Positions 1 to 10,671 of a DNA stretch of 64,000 nucleotides are shown in pieces. Source of the DNA: Guadua angustifolia (taxonomy: Eukaryota > Streptophyta > Magnoliopsida > Poales > Poaceae); NCBI GenBank assembly GCA_036346375.1, contig CM070501.1, positions 53,857,326-53,921,325 on the forward strand, in the 5' to 3' direction. The notes under the pieces were generated by a model, which saw nothing but the letters and a program-made list of their open reading frames with translations, was not told the DNA's origin and made no database searches. How positions within the stretch are numbered: position 1 is the stretch's first letter; every line of letters starts with the position of its first letter. The position numbers were made by a program, and so were the translations under genes.

Positions 1-521
1 CTCGGGGTGAATTGGCTAAAAAAAATCAAGAATCAGCCCAAAAGCCGATTAGGAGGGTAAATAGACTAGTCGATTAAGACTAATCCGAGGGTAAAAGGTA
101 GATCGATTCTGAAAAGGCGATCGCAACAAAAGCAGAATAAATCAAACTGAAAATAGCCAATGACGATCAAACAATCGGCGTCGCAACTTTATTTGATCGA
201 TGTCGACTTACAGAGGAAAGATTACAATGCTAAAAAGACTAAAAATTACAGGAAGTAGAAACTGGTAGATGTGTTGGTTCCCCTCCTTCAAGCAGCCTTG
301 GTGCGCCTTATATACCCGCCTAGCCGATCCGAGTCCTGATCCAACACGACAACGTAGTCGAATAAACCGTAGTTTCCTACCTAGTCTCTAGTTTCCAATT
401 GTTATCTGCGTCATATGGGATTTTCATATGCTTATCCAAATTTCCTACAGATTCTCGGATCTTATCCAAACTCATGCTTTTCTGCCGATTCTTCTAGAAA
501 TTTCCAAAACTGGTGCAAACA
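1..521 (-). repeat. 3' LTR of the Tat element (partial)
   Basis: Position 1 aligns with 10814 of the right LTR and the match runs to the shared end gcaaaca at 521 / 11342. The two copies differ by scattered substitutions and small indels, for example around 110-150 and 355-375. The missing part corresponds to 10672-10813. A TATATAAGG-like core in minus orientation lies near 308-316. Confidence 0.95.
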
Positions 522-536
522 TATGCCCCCCATTTT
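522..536 (-). other. Polypurine tract of the Tat element
   Basis: Directly inside the left LTR the plus strand reads tatgccccccattttt, so the minus strand is a purine run with six G. This is where a plus-strand primer is expected next to a 3' LTR, and it fixes both the LTR edge and the element orientation. Confidence 0.85.
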
Positions 537-727
537 TGGAAGATAACTTGTTATCTTTCAAAAATATGCATCGGCTTTTATTGATCGGCTTCATTGCCCA
601 TCGGCTTTGCCCGCTACTGATTTAGAGAACCGTGTTGGTAACTGTCGCGCCGTAAAAAATCTCAGTGCGGTTTTAATGCCAGATGTCGTCTCGAATTCAC
701 TTCCCGCCTTTTTACCTTTTCACCGTG

Positions 728-738
728 CTATATATATG
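728..738 (+). promoter_or_regulatory. TATA-like box for the antisense gene
   Basis: The plus strand reads ctatatatatg about 206 bp inside the 3' LTR edge. It is followed by a pyrimidine-rich leader and an ATG at 870 that opens a 12-codon reading frame, ending beside a GTAAAG that could be a splice donor. It is placed to drive the plus-strand mobile-domain gene rather than gag-pol. The assignment is inference from position and sequence. Confidence 0.45.
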
Positions 739-919
739 CGGGACCCCCTCTATCATTTTCACGCTTTCCAGCTTTCGCCACTCCTGCAATCGGCTTTTAT
801 TCTTTAATCGGCTTCTCGCTCCGAGCTTCTTTGCCGACAATCGGTCTTCCTTCTTCTCAATCAATTTGAATGGATCCTTCTCGAGTCTTGATCGATTCAC
901 GAGAGTAAAGACCAATACT

Positions 920-2513
920 ACTTAGGACGATAGGAACCATTGCGATCTTTGTAATCAGCGAGAAATCCTAGACTTCCTTTATCGGCTAAAATTACAACAT
1001 AACAGTGGGGAAAAAGCTTTAGGGCTTGGTATGGTAACAAAAATTTGGAGAAGTTGGTTTATCGAGTGTCGGCCCAAAAGAAGTCTGAATGGGAAAACAT
1101 GGGTATAGCCGAGTGTCTTCCATTGAGTCTTACAAACCACAAGCCAATGAGCCCTTGGTGGCCACGGCACCGCTATTTTTGGTGGGATACTCTTAATGCT
1201 TTCCTTTTGGATTTGGTCCTATCATTAACACTTTTAGATGTAGCGAATTGTGTTGCCTTAGGCACGATGGTGACCAATTGTCGACTTTAGTGGCAAGCCA
1301 CGATATAAGTTGATTCGATCCAAGGCGAAGGATGGTGAAGTATATTGACATAATAACAAAGTGAATGGTGGTATCGGACGAGGAGCATGTAGCTTTTTGA
1401 ACTTATGGTGGATCGGTTTCTCTTTTGTGGCGCATCTCTGGGTCCAACACAAGTTTATCAGCGTTAGCGAGCAAGCTGAGTGAGCGGCCGTCGGCTTGCA
1501 CTAGGAAAAATTTTCCTTGGGTGTTTATCAAATGATGCATGTTATCGAGCGGCTTTTCTCTGGATTTGGCGGTTTGTAGTTGGTAATGTTGGCGGCCCAT
1601 TGTGGTTTATCAATTGTGGCTTTATAGCATGTTTGGCGATCGTTGATCTCGGAGCATCTGGAAGACACGGCTTTTCCCGTGAGGACTATCGAAGGCTCAC
1701 TCCTCGTCTGAGCTAGCCGATCATTGGGAGAGACTTGTGATGTGTACTAGTGGGGATGTCGAGAATCACCCTACCGATTTCAAGAAATACCTATCCTTTT
1801 TCCTGCATTTGGATAACACAACTTTTAGTCAGCAAGATTTTTTCCCTTACAGTAATACAGCCGATTTCCAATGGCCTTCATTTCTTCACTTGGATGCTGA
1901 TAGCTCCTTAATGCCAGCATCGACTTTAGACCTATACCGGATTTTTATTTCACCCTGCATCTTTCATGTCGGCTTAAACTCTCGTAACAGAACATTTCAG
2001 CCGTCATATGAATTTTATCACCCTTCAGTATATGCCCGTCAATTAGGCTTTGGTCAAGTGATACCATCTTTGCAGCTTCTTGGTTGTCTCGAGCCCAGAG
2101 CTAAAGTGACAAACGGAACGGCCGCAGACTTAATTTTGGAATTAGCCGATGAGTTTCAAATTCTCAGTTTGCCGCACTTTTTTCTGAATTCTCGTCGAGC
2201 AAGCCACTTCTCTGCTTGGTGGACACTTATATTGGAGGCTCTTTTCTTGGATCGTATACCGTCGGCCATTATAGAAAAATTCCTTCCTGATTTTCACGAG
2301 CCGACGGTAGTTCCTAGCAGCAGCAGCTCTAGTGAAGATAGCTCGGATCCTTCCAGCTCATCGGGTTATACTAACTCGTCAGTAGACGTAGAGGTATCGG
2401 CTTGTTTCATAAAAATTTTATTCTTGCAGATTTATGGCCACTTGTCTTCTAATTACCTAGGTACTTTTTGTTCTTTGCGGGATCTTTGCTGCGAGAACAA
2501 AGGTTGTCATTAA
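920..2513 (+). pseudogene. Antisense gene: plant mobile domain (PMD-like) part, interrupted
   Basis: This gene lies opposite gag-pol, between pol and the 3' LTR. A frame from about 1003 to 1290 contains FWWDTLNAFL and TLLDVANCVALG, which match the pattern of the plant mobile domain (aminotransferase-like, PF10536): an aromatic-rich strand, then TLxDVAxxxGL. The longest uninterrupted frame, 1737-2513 (258 aa), carries YHPSVYARQLGFGQVIPS and HFSAWWTLILEALF, which also fit that family (RQFGxxQ and FxxWW). It ends in a serine/acid run (SSSSSSEDSSDPSSSS). Stops at 1000 and around 1290-1735 separate the pieces. They may be introns or decay; a splice donor-like GTAAAG at 905 supports some introns. 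Expected role: unknown; PMD occurs in plant MAIL proteins and in transposons. The family call is from memory of the motif, not a search. Confidence 0.65.
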
Positions 2514-3196
2514 CCCATCTATTTGGTGGGTCAAAAGGAAACGCCCATTGATCGAATATCTTGATGGGTTCGATACTCTTAGATAAATGATCCTTCCTTA
2601 TCGAACTCGAAAAAGAAAAAAGCCAAGTAAGTTTTCATTATAGCCGATAAATATTTCTGTTCATACTTTTGCTCATCCGTGGTTTGCTTTTCGGAAAAAC
2701 CTAAATCTACCAAGGTCGGCCAAAAAAAGCCAAAGCGCAAAGAAGCAGAGCTGAAAGTTCTCCTCATCCATCGGCTTTGGCGCGATAAGAGCTAAACTAT
2801 TCTTATGCCTACCAAGAGTGATCAACCTTGAGTTTCTGATTTTGTAATATTTTCTCTTCAACCGATAACATCTATTCAAGTGGCCGGCATTTTGACCGAT
2901 CTTCAGGGCGCCTCTGCTGGTCTTCCTGCGTCTTCTAAAACTCCAACCCCTCCATCTCCTACTCAGTCAATTCTTCCATCGCTTTGATGTTGTCCGGATA
3001 GCTTGTCCGACCTTCTTGGTTTCACTCGGGCGAACTAGTCGACCCAGAGGTGATGGCGACAAATAGCTACCAGAGGATATCAGAAAAATCCTAGACGTCT
3101 CCATAAAGGCATCGACACATTGTTAAGTCGGCACCCAATATGCAGGAAAAGCTAAATCGGTGTTCATGGAATAACCCATAGGAGGCAACTATATTA

Positions 3197-3770
3197 ATGG
3201 CCTGTCAGCCCATCCGTGACGCTATGGCCGCTGTTGAGGCCGATCTCCCTGCCGCAGCAATGAGTGCTCTTCTAAATGTGTGCCATTTAGACGAGAAAAA
3301 AGCGGAGGTTGATGCGGCCAACTCCAGAATAGCTCAGCGCCAGGCTCAAGAAGCCGATCAACACCTTCTGAACAAGTTGATTGCTGAAGCAAAAACCGCG
3401 AAAAAGAAATATGATGACACTGCGGCATCGTTCATGGCTGCTAAGTCTTCTACCCGGGAGCTGGAGTCGACTAAAAAGCGGCTTGAAGAGGAATTGGCTC
3501 GGGTGAATCAACAATTGGCCGATAAGCTTGCTGATACTAGCGCAATGGTCCAAACTTTGAAAGACCAGAAGATCAATATTGGCCAAAATTTGTTGCTCGG
3601 TCGAGGATCAATCGGCCAAGATTGTTTGGTTCTGGAGATGCCAAAGCCGATGAAGATCTTGTTTATGGTATTCTGAAACTTTGGCTAAGGCATTTCTGCT
3701 TTATGCTATCGGATTCGGGAGCGAGCTCCTGGATCCGGATTGTAGACCCATTGGTGTCATGTTGAAATAG
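3197..3770 (+). pseudogene. Antisense gene: coiled-coil C-terminal part
   Basis: An open frame starting at 3197 is rich in A, E, K, Q and L with heptad character over about residues 30-125 (for example ELESTKKRLEEELARVNQQL). It has no membrane segment. After a frameshift near 3600 the reading continues as ETLAKAFLLYAIGFGSELLD and stops at 3768-3770. This resembles the C-terminus of a long antisense protein whose N-terminus is the mobile-domain part upstream. Between 2514 and 3196 I see only short pieces. The unit is convergent with pol, whose integrase end lies at about 4163. Coiled coils suggest self-association; no enzymatic motif is visible. Confidence 0.5.
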
Positions 3771-4162
3771 TACTTTTGCTTGCTACTTTGTAATATACCT
3801 AATCGGTTGTTTAACCGATTATTTTTATCTTATTTGATCAGCTTCTTAACCGATTTGTTTCCAAATTTTTTGCATTGAATGTCTAATTACGCACCGATCC
3901 AAATGCTAGGATAGTACCGCTTCAGATACTTCCCGTTGATCGCTTTTGGCAATACTAGCCCTTGAGTGTTTGAGTATATCGCGTTCCGCCAACAAGCGAT
4001 TTATTTTATATGGTCCTTCCCAAGTAGGTGACCATTTACGAATCGGTTATCTTAGAACCAATCGGCAATATAGTTTTCCAAACTAAATCGGCCGCTAAAG
4101 CTCTTAGATATAACTTTTTATTATATGCTCTTGCAACTCTTTCTTTATTCCTTTTAAGCGAT
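3771..4162. other. Spacer between convergent antisense gene and pol
   Basis: AT-rich spacer with an imperfect inverted pair (aatcggttg / aaccgatt) near 3800-3825 just after the antisense stop. No open frame is supported. It may hold the polyadenylation signals of both opposed transcripts. Confidence 0.4.
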
Positions 4163-5035
4163 TCAAAGTAACTTGACCTTAATTACGCTTAAGTCATCCA
4201 AATTGTACAACATCAATTCCTTGTACTCATCGGTCGATAAATTATTACCTTTGCTACTACGCATCGATTCAACGTTTATTTCTATGGGCAACACCGCCTC
4301 TTGACCATATACCAAGCGATCTGGCGATAACTTAGTCGATCCGTGAAATGCTAATCGATAAGCCCACAGAGACTCAAGCGGTGTAGTATGCCAAGTTCGA
4401 GGCTTTTCATCAATTTTTCTTTTGATCAACTTGATCAAAGTCTTATTAGACGATTAAACTTGTCCATTAGCTTTGAGCATAATATGGTGATGAGTTGAGC
4501 AATCGATGCGGACTTTACGCAAAGCTTTTGAAATCGTTAGACATGAACACAGTTCCTTGATCGGTTGTGATAGTCGAGGGACGCCGAATCGATGGATAAT
4601 GTGTTCATTAACAAAGCCGATTGCTTCTATCTTGGTGACTTTCTTGGCGGGCAACCCGACCCATTTTGAGAAATAGTCTGTAGGCGCAAGGATAAACTTA
4701 TGGCCTTTGCTTGATCTTTGGGAATATTTGGCGATTCGTCTATCCCCATCCTCTGAATAGCCACGGTTTAATAATCGGATCAGAGCCGATCTTTGGTGCA
4801 AGCTGTACATTCCCAAACTTCTGACAACTTTGGCACCCTTTATAATACTTGAAGCAATCCTCTAACATCGTCGGCCAAAAGTACCCTGTTCTCCTCAATA
4901 TCCATTTCATCTTGTAAGCCGATTGATGCGCACCGCAAATTCCTTCATGGACCTCACCCATGGCCACTTTTGCTTCTTCGTCGCCTAAACACCGTAGAAG
5001 CAATCCTTCCAGTGTCCGATAATACAATTCTCCTT
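4163..5035 (-). pseudogene. Integrase (pol), frameshifted
   Basis: The N-terminal zinc-binding module is visible in the frame 4740-5414 as H156-x6-H163-x30-C194-x2-C197, in the contexts HEGICGAHQSAYKMKW and CKGCQSC-like. The catalytic core follows with the first Asp in TDYFSKWVGL. The second Asp (TTDQGT) is present only in a shifted frame, and the third block (KANGQV) is cut by a stop. A C-terminal piece with TPLESLWAYRLAFHGSTKLSP lies at 4163-4438. The family inserts the cDNA into the genome using a DDE triad. Here the triad is split over frames, so activity is not expected. It sits last in pol, after the RNase H domains, as in Ty3/gypsy elements. Confidence 0.85.
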
Positions 5036-5129
5036 CGAGCATGACATATTTCATCGCTTTCTGACGAATTTTCCGCGTAGTAGGACTGGATGGGTTCGTC
5101 AGGTAAGTTTTTATTTCTGTCCTCCAACC

Positions 5130-5585
5130 GGCATTGTCAACACATAGCACTGCTCTGTCGATTAAGTCAAACGTTTCATGTCGGTTATATTCCTTGTAGC
5201 CTGACGCTGCTTGAGCTAACATATTGGCTTTATCATTCATTTCCCTAGGCACATGGCAAATGCGAAAAAATGCAAAGGTGCCTATTACTTCAAGGCAATG
5301 TTCTAAATATTTTGATAACACCTCATCATAACATCTAAATTCTCCTTTAATTTGTTGTACCACCAGTAATGAATCACCGTAGGCCTCCACAGTGCTCACT
5401 CCGATACTTTCCAATAATTGGAGCCCCTTTAGTAATGCTTCATACTCGGTCTGGTTATTAGAGCATCGGCCATTAAGCCGATATGCGAACTTCGATTGCT
5501 ATACCCTTTGGTGAAATCAGCACAACACCTATTCCGCTCCCTTCTTGGCAAACTGATCCGTCGAAATATAGCCGCCAAGGGGCCA
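5130..5585 (-). pseudogene. Second (archaeal-type) RNase H of Tat lineage
   Basis: After the RT-linked RNase H a second RNase H fold begins with WRLYFDGSVCQEGSGIGVVL, where the Asp of the FDGS block is the first catalytic acid. It continues across a break near 5415-5475 with VEAYGDSLLVVQQIKGEF (the GDS Asp) and ends with REMNDKANMLAQAASGY, where the final acid is expected. This duplicated RNase H distinguishes Tat elements from other gypsy lineages. It probably assists removal of RNA during reverse transcription. The break around 5415-5475 means the domain is not made as one piece here. Confidence 0.8.
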
Positions 5586-5589
5586 CATC

Positions 5590-6087
5590 GACCACTCCTG
5601 CCGTGGTATCATGCCCTGTAATGAAATCGGCTACTACTTGGCCCTTAACAGCTTTAGCCGATTCATATTGTAGATCGAACTCAGTCAAGGCGTATGCCCA
5701 TTTTCCAAGTCGTCCTCTCAAAATTGGCGCAGACAAGATATATTTGATGACATCGGTTTTGCACACTATTATACAAGTTGATGCCAGTATGTAATGCCTT
5801 AACTTGGTGCAGGCGAAATACAATGATAAACATAGCTTTTCTATATAAGGGTACCTGATTTCAGTTTCCAAAAGTCGTCGGCTGAGATAAAATATTACGC
5901 GCTCTTTGCCATCGATTTCCTGCGCCAACACGGCCCCGATAGTTTCCTTTTCAGCCGACACGTATAATTTGAAGGGAATCCCCTTCTGTGGTGCGGCCAG
6001 GACTGGTGGTGATGCCAAGTATTTTTTGATTTCATCAAAAGCTCTTTGCTGATCGGCTCCCCACACGAACTCATGATGATCTTTCAA
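5590..6087 (-). pseudogene. RT-linked RNase H domain
   Basis: The frame opens with the RT connection (QQRAFDEIKKYLASPPVL) and reads into a classical gypsy RNase H: LYVSAEKETIGAVLAQ, then YLSRRLLETEIRYPYIEKLCLSL, then IIVCKTDVIKYILSAPILRGR. The usual first catalytic Asp block (LYLAAS/DAS type) reads LYVSAEK. Such substitution is common in Tat elements, where this domain is thought to be partly degenerate and complemented by the second RNase H. It is continuous with the second RNase H in the same frame. Confidence 0.8.
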
Positions 6088-6108
6088 TTTTAATAACGGC
6101 GTAAAAGC

Positions 6109-7176
6109 TTAGATCCTACCTGACAGATTTGAGATAAATCGTCGTAAGTAGTTAATTTTGCCGATCAACTTTTGCAGTTCATTTTTGCACGTTGGCGGCT
6201 TGGTGTTTGCTATGGTATTGACCCTTATGCGCTTACTTGATACCTCTCGATGCACCATGAAAGCGAAAGCCGACGGTAAACCGCCAAGCGCGCATTTTAA
6301 GGATTCATCTTTAACCCATGAGCTCTTGTGTTTTGAAATACCTTTTCTAAATCGGCTAAGTGTTGCCAATCCTCCTTAGACTTGACAACCACATCATCGA
6401 TGTAAATTTCAACGATATGTCCGATTAGGTTGTGAAAAATTAAATTCATGGCGCGTTGATAAGTGGCACTGCATTCTTCAAGCGAGCGTCATTCTTGGCC
6501 ATTCATATAATCCTAACGGCGGGGCATCGAAGGCCGTTTTGGGGACATCGACCGCCATGAATATCTGGTTATATCCGGCGTTCCCATCAAGAAAGCTAAT
6601 GATTTTGTTACCCGAAGCAGCATCGATAAGCATATCGGCTATAGGCATCGGATATTCATCCTTTGGCGTAGCTTTATTCAAATCTCTAAAATCTACACAC
6701 ACCCGAAGCTTACCATTTTTCTTCATGACGGGAACAATGTTGGACACCCACTCGGCATATCGGCAAGGCCTTATGAACTTGGCCTCCAGCAACCTTTCAA
6801 TTTCTTCTTTTATTATGTTATACAACTCTGGATTAAACCGACGAGGAGGTTGCTTATATGGCCGATACCCTGGCTTAATAGGCAGCCGATGTTCAACTAG
6901 TTGTCGGCTTAACCCAGGCATCTCATAGTATTCCCAAGCAAAACAATCCCTGTATTTTCTAAGTATTTTGACCAACTTATCTTTATATTCTGAGCCTAAA
7001 CTTGAGCTTATAAAAGTTGGTCTCTTTCTATCACCTTCTCCTATATCGACTTCTTCAAGCATATCGGCTGAAGTGAAGCCTTGCCCCAATTTTTCGTTTT
7101 GAAAGTCTTCAATAGCTTCACACGAGTTTATTGCTTGCCGATAGCTTCTTGCTTTGTCCTGTAGAATTTGAATCAT
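6109..7176 (-). pseudogene. Reverse transcriptase (pol), interrupted
   Basis: The frame 6478-7176 holds the fingers and palm: EEIERLLEAKFIRPCRYAEW, then VPVMKKNGKLRVCVDFRDLN, then ATPKDEYPMPIADMLIDAAS, then GYNQIFMAVDVPKTAF. The catalytic box YIDDVVVKS is readable at about 6385-6420 in a frame broken by a stop, and the thumb (ELQKLIGKINYLRRFISNLSG) lies at 6109-6369. The enzyme copies the element RNA into cDNA. The palm is split by at least two disruptions, so this copy should be inactive. Confidence 0.9.
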
Positions 7177-7399
7177 TTCGACCCCATCTTCTCAAGATTT
7201 GTTGCTTAGATCAAAGGTGCACAGTGGGACAACGATTGGCGTAAAGCCCGTCTTCCCAATCTTGATGAAATAAAAATCGTCTAATGCCTTACGATATGCA
7301 TTACGCTTCTTCATGTGGCCAATTTGCATCGGAGTGGCCATAGCAATATGAGCGATGTATCGGTGAGACGACTTCGACTTCATCTCCATTCCTTTGGAT

Positions 7400-7745
7400 A
7401 AGTAATTGGTGCATGGTCGAGGGTATCTGGCGATTGGCGTGTATCAATCTCGCCCTAGGAGCACACTGTAATTCTCTTTTGCTTCAACCACAAAAAACGC
7501 GGTCGGCAAGGTTTTATTGCCGGCGGTCGGTTCGATTACCATCACTCCTTTGGCCGGTGGGGTCACTGTGAAGTCATTTAATACCATGTTTGTTTTGATC
7601 AAGTCTTCATCGATCTTCCCCAACTTTTACTGGTCTTTGAGTGGCATCAAGTTCTGATAGCCCCAGTCCACAAGCATCCTTGATATCGGCTTTCCATTGA
7701 TGTAACCCTTCAAATACAAGCGGCTTTAGATGCGATGTGGATCTT
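7400..7745 (-). pseudogene. Aspartic protease (pol), degraded
   Basis: Reading right to left, the frame contains GKPISRMLVDWGYQNLMPL, where the retroelement active site (LVDGGAxxNLM) is expected, then a stop, then NYSVLLGRD, the usual landmark near the protease end. The catalytic Asp is kept but the GGA turn is changed to WGY, so the active site appears broken. It lies between gag and RT as usual. A linker with HRYIAHIAMATPMQIGHMKK follows at 7192-7389. Confidence 0.65.
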
Positions 7746-7753
7746 GTGGTTTC

Positions 7754-10634
7754 TCAAACCTTGCATCTTGTGCCCCAGACACATTTGAGCAAATCGTCTT
7801 TAGCCAATCCAGTTTTAATTCTGAATTCAGCTGGTAGGGTGAACACCATATTGATATCCATAGGAGTGCCATCTCGAATTATTGGTGACATTAAATCGTC
7901 TGAAGAATCCGATTCATCATCGGCTTGTTGTTTTCTCCTCCACTCCTTTGTGACCAGTCTCACAGGCCGCAATTCATTGAAAGCTTGGTCTCTCTGTTTT
8001 TCTTCTTCAGCTTCTCTTATCTCTTGCGTTCTTAGGCGTTGGAGCCGCCTGCGTTGTGATCGGCTAAGCCCAGTCGGGCACCATCTAGGTTTAGGTTCGA
8101 TTGGTTTGCGGATTCTACCAACCAAGTTTTCAGAGCTCTTCCTTGTTACGGTTTAGTGCTGACCTCTCTCTTATCGGCTTCTTATGCTTTGACTTCGTCT
8201 TGATCGGTCTGGCCGTCTGAGCGTTCTCTTCGATTGCCTTAGCCAACTTCTTTGCGGGTAGTGCTCCATAGGGCATGCTTACGAAGATGGCAGCGTCATA
8301 CCTCTCTCCCAGCAGAATTGCCAAAAGGACATCTTTCATGAGCTCTTCTGCGTTGCTTGGCGATCTGATTACAGTCGAAATGCTTTCTTTGGCCGTCGGT
8401 TGTCGAGACTGTTGTTTTTGCCGGTGGCTCACCCTTTCATATTTCTCAAGTAATTGCGAGAAAGTTGGCCTAGGTTTGAATGCCGGCTTTTTGGGCGGAG
8501 ATTTCTCTGCTTTATACCTTTATCAACTTGCAACTCTCCCCTTGGCTTAATTGTTCTTGAATTCTTCCCATCTTTGTCGGCTTCAATTTGAAGTGAGCCG
8601 ATTGTTATCTTTAGTGTCTCCCCTTTTGAACTAGATTCTATGTTGACTTGCCGTGTTGTACTGGGCTTCTCGTCGACAATCTGTTTTCCTTTGCCGGAGC
8701 ATTGGACCATGTTGATTGGGAAAGGGTTGACATCGACTTCCATGGCCGGCTCCTCCGCGAACTTGAGCCGACCGTCTTCAATGGCTGCCTGTATCTGCTG
8801 TCGAAAGATATTGCAGTCATTAGTGTTATGGGAGAAAGAATGATGCCACTTATAGTATCGCCGCTTTTTGATCTCATCAGCCGACGGTATGGTATGTCCT
8901 TCTGGCAATCATATCAATTTTTCTTGTAGTAACATGTCAAATATGCGATCACACTTAGACACGTCGAAAGCATACTTTACCTCTGTCTTACTCTTCGTCG
9001 GCTTAAGCCATGAACAGACAAGTGGTTTTTTCGAACCTTTTATCCATTCGGCTATGTTTATATCTGCTTCATCCTCAGAAGCTTCACTAGAGCTATACTC
9101 GACCATATTTACCTTGGCTTTGTCTCTGTTATTTATTCTAATTTTATCTTTGAATTCTTTACTTAAATATCGGCTCTCTTGTGCCGATACCCGATGAAGT
9201 AGGTGACTTAAGTCAGTAAATTCTTGTCCAGCAAGTTTTTCTTTAAGCGGAGGAATCAACCCCTGGAAGGCTAAATCGGCTAGTTGGTTATCTGGTAATA
9301 CCACACTGAAGCAACGATTTCGTACTTCTCTAAACCTTCTAATATACTCAGAAGCTGATTCACCAAATTTACGTCGACATGACACTTAGATCTGAAATTC
9401 TTAACTCTAGGCTGCCGAGAGAAAAAGTATTAAGTGGAATCGGCCTTCTAAATCGTTCCAAAAGTGGACCGAATTTGGAGGCAGATTCGTGAACCAAGTG
9501 AAAGCAGTTCCTGATAAAGATAAAGGAAAAAGTCTAATCTTTAACCCATCGAATTGGGCTGCTTCACCACACTGAGCAATGAATCGCCCAATGTGTTCCA
9601 GAGTGGTGACCGAATCATCCCCTGAAAATTTTGCAAAATCGAGAATCCTGAAGTTATGGGGGTACGGCATTCAATCAATATAATCTGGATACGACTTTTT
9701 ATAGCCGATCGTTTTCCTTTGAAACATGAAAAACCGGTCCCTCAAGGCTGCGAAATTTGGTCGGCCCAATTGATGTTATTGGCCGATGGAACACTAGGGT
9801 TTGGCCAATTGTGCTCACTGACATCGTGCCCCGAGTGCAAACTTCGTACGGTCGGATGTCTTAGCCGATGGGTCTTTGTTGTTGCCACGGTTCGTACCTA
9901 TTATTACAGGGGCCGGTACCTCGGGTAATGGACCAAAGCATTACGGGTATGTAACTACTTTATCTGGGCGGGTCCCTAACTTGAATGTTCCTTTGCAATT
10001 CCTATCTAATTCAATCGGTTTGAGGCCGATTGGGCATAAAGTTGTTGATCTTGATGGCTCTATTTTTTTGCGTCGATATATGCATGGTAATGAACAAGCG
10101 GGTTTGGGCGAGGATTTGGTGGTGCTAACACGGTGGGTTGGGTCGGCATTAACGATGGTGCAGGTGCCGATGCTTTGATCGTGCTAGTGTTTGGTGCCAC
10201 GGAGTATACCGGATATGTTGGGAGCGGCTGTAACGGATCCATCAATCCTCCAGATGTCGCCAGCTCTTGTGCAATCGTTTTTACGCTATTTTCTATCATC
10301 GGCTTCAAGGTCGTAACCAAAGCCGATGATTGATTAATCAATGCATGATGCACAGATTGCTCGATCATAACAGACAATTCGGCTTGTGCCGGGAGATATC
10401 GGCTTACCGAATTTGACGCAGCATCTGTCTCGCCGAAGGGGTTCAATGTTGGCAGCGCCATCTTCTGTGTGACCCCTCGTCGGGTTTTTGATAACAACCC
10501 AGCATTAATTCTTCCAAGGCAGCCTTTCGGTCTTCAATCTCCTTGCGCTGCTCTGGAGTTAAATCGTCCAAGGTAGGGACGATTATGGCATCAGTGCTCA
10601 CATCGGCTGGTGCGGTAGATTTGCCTGCAGTCAT
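7754..10634 (-). pseudogene. gag region of the Tat element
   Basis: The ATG at 10634-10632 begins about 10 bases inside the primer binding site and gives MTAGKSTAPADVSTDAI, a plausible gag start. Successive pieces are an N-terminal segment (10060-10497), the capsid-like block FAKFSGDDSVTTLEHIGRF ... LSGTAFTWFTNLPPNS (9407-9670), the retrotrans_gag continuation ESASEYIRRFREVRNRCFSV (8909-9385), and a zinc-knuckle-like YYKWHHSFSHNTNDCNIF (8429-8908), in which the usual first Cys (CKWH) is Tyr. Lysine/arginine-rich pieces follow at 7754-8432. Several frameshifts separate them. Gag packages RNA in virus-like particles; this copy cannot make a full-length protein. Confidence 0.85.
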
Positions 10635-10644
10635 CTTGTCGATT

Positions 10645-10667
10645 TGGTGGTCCCACCGGGCGTGCCA
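10645..10667 (-). other. Primer binding site of the Tat element
   Basis: The minus strand reads TGGCACGCCCGGTGGGACCA, starting four bases from the 5' LTR. It has the form of a tRNA 3'-end complement (TGG start) used to prime reverse transcription. The identity of the tRNA was not established. Confidence 0.8.
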
Positions 10668-10671
10668 AAAA

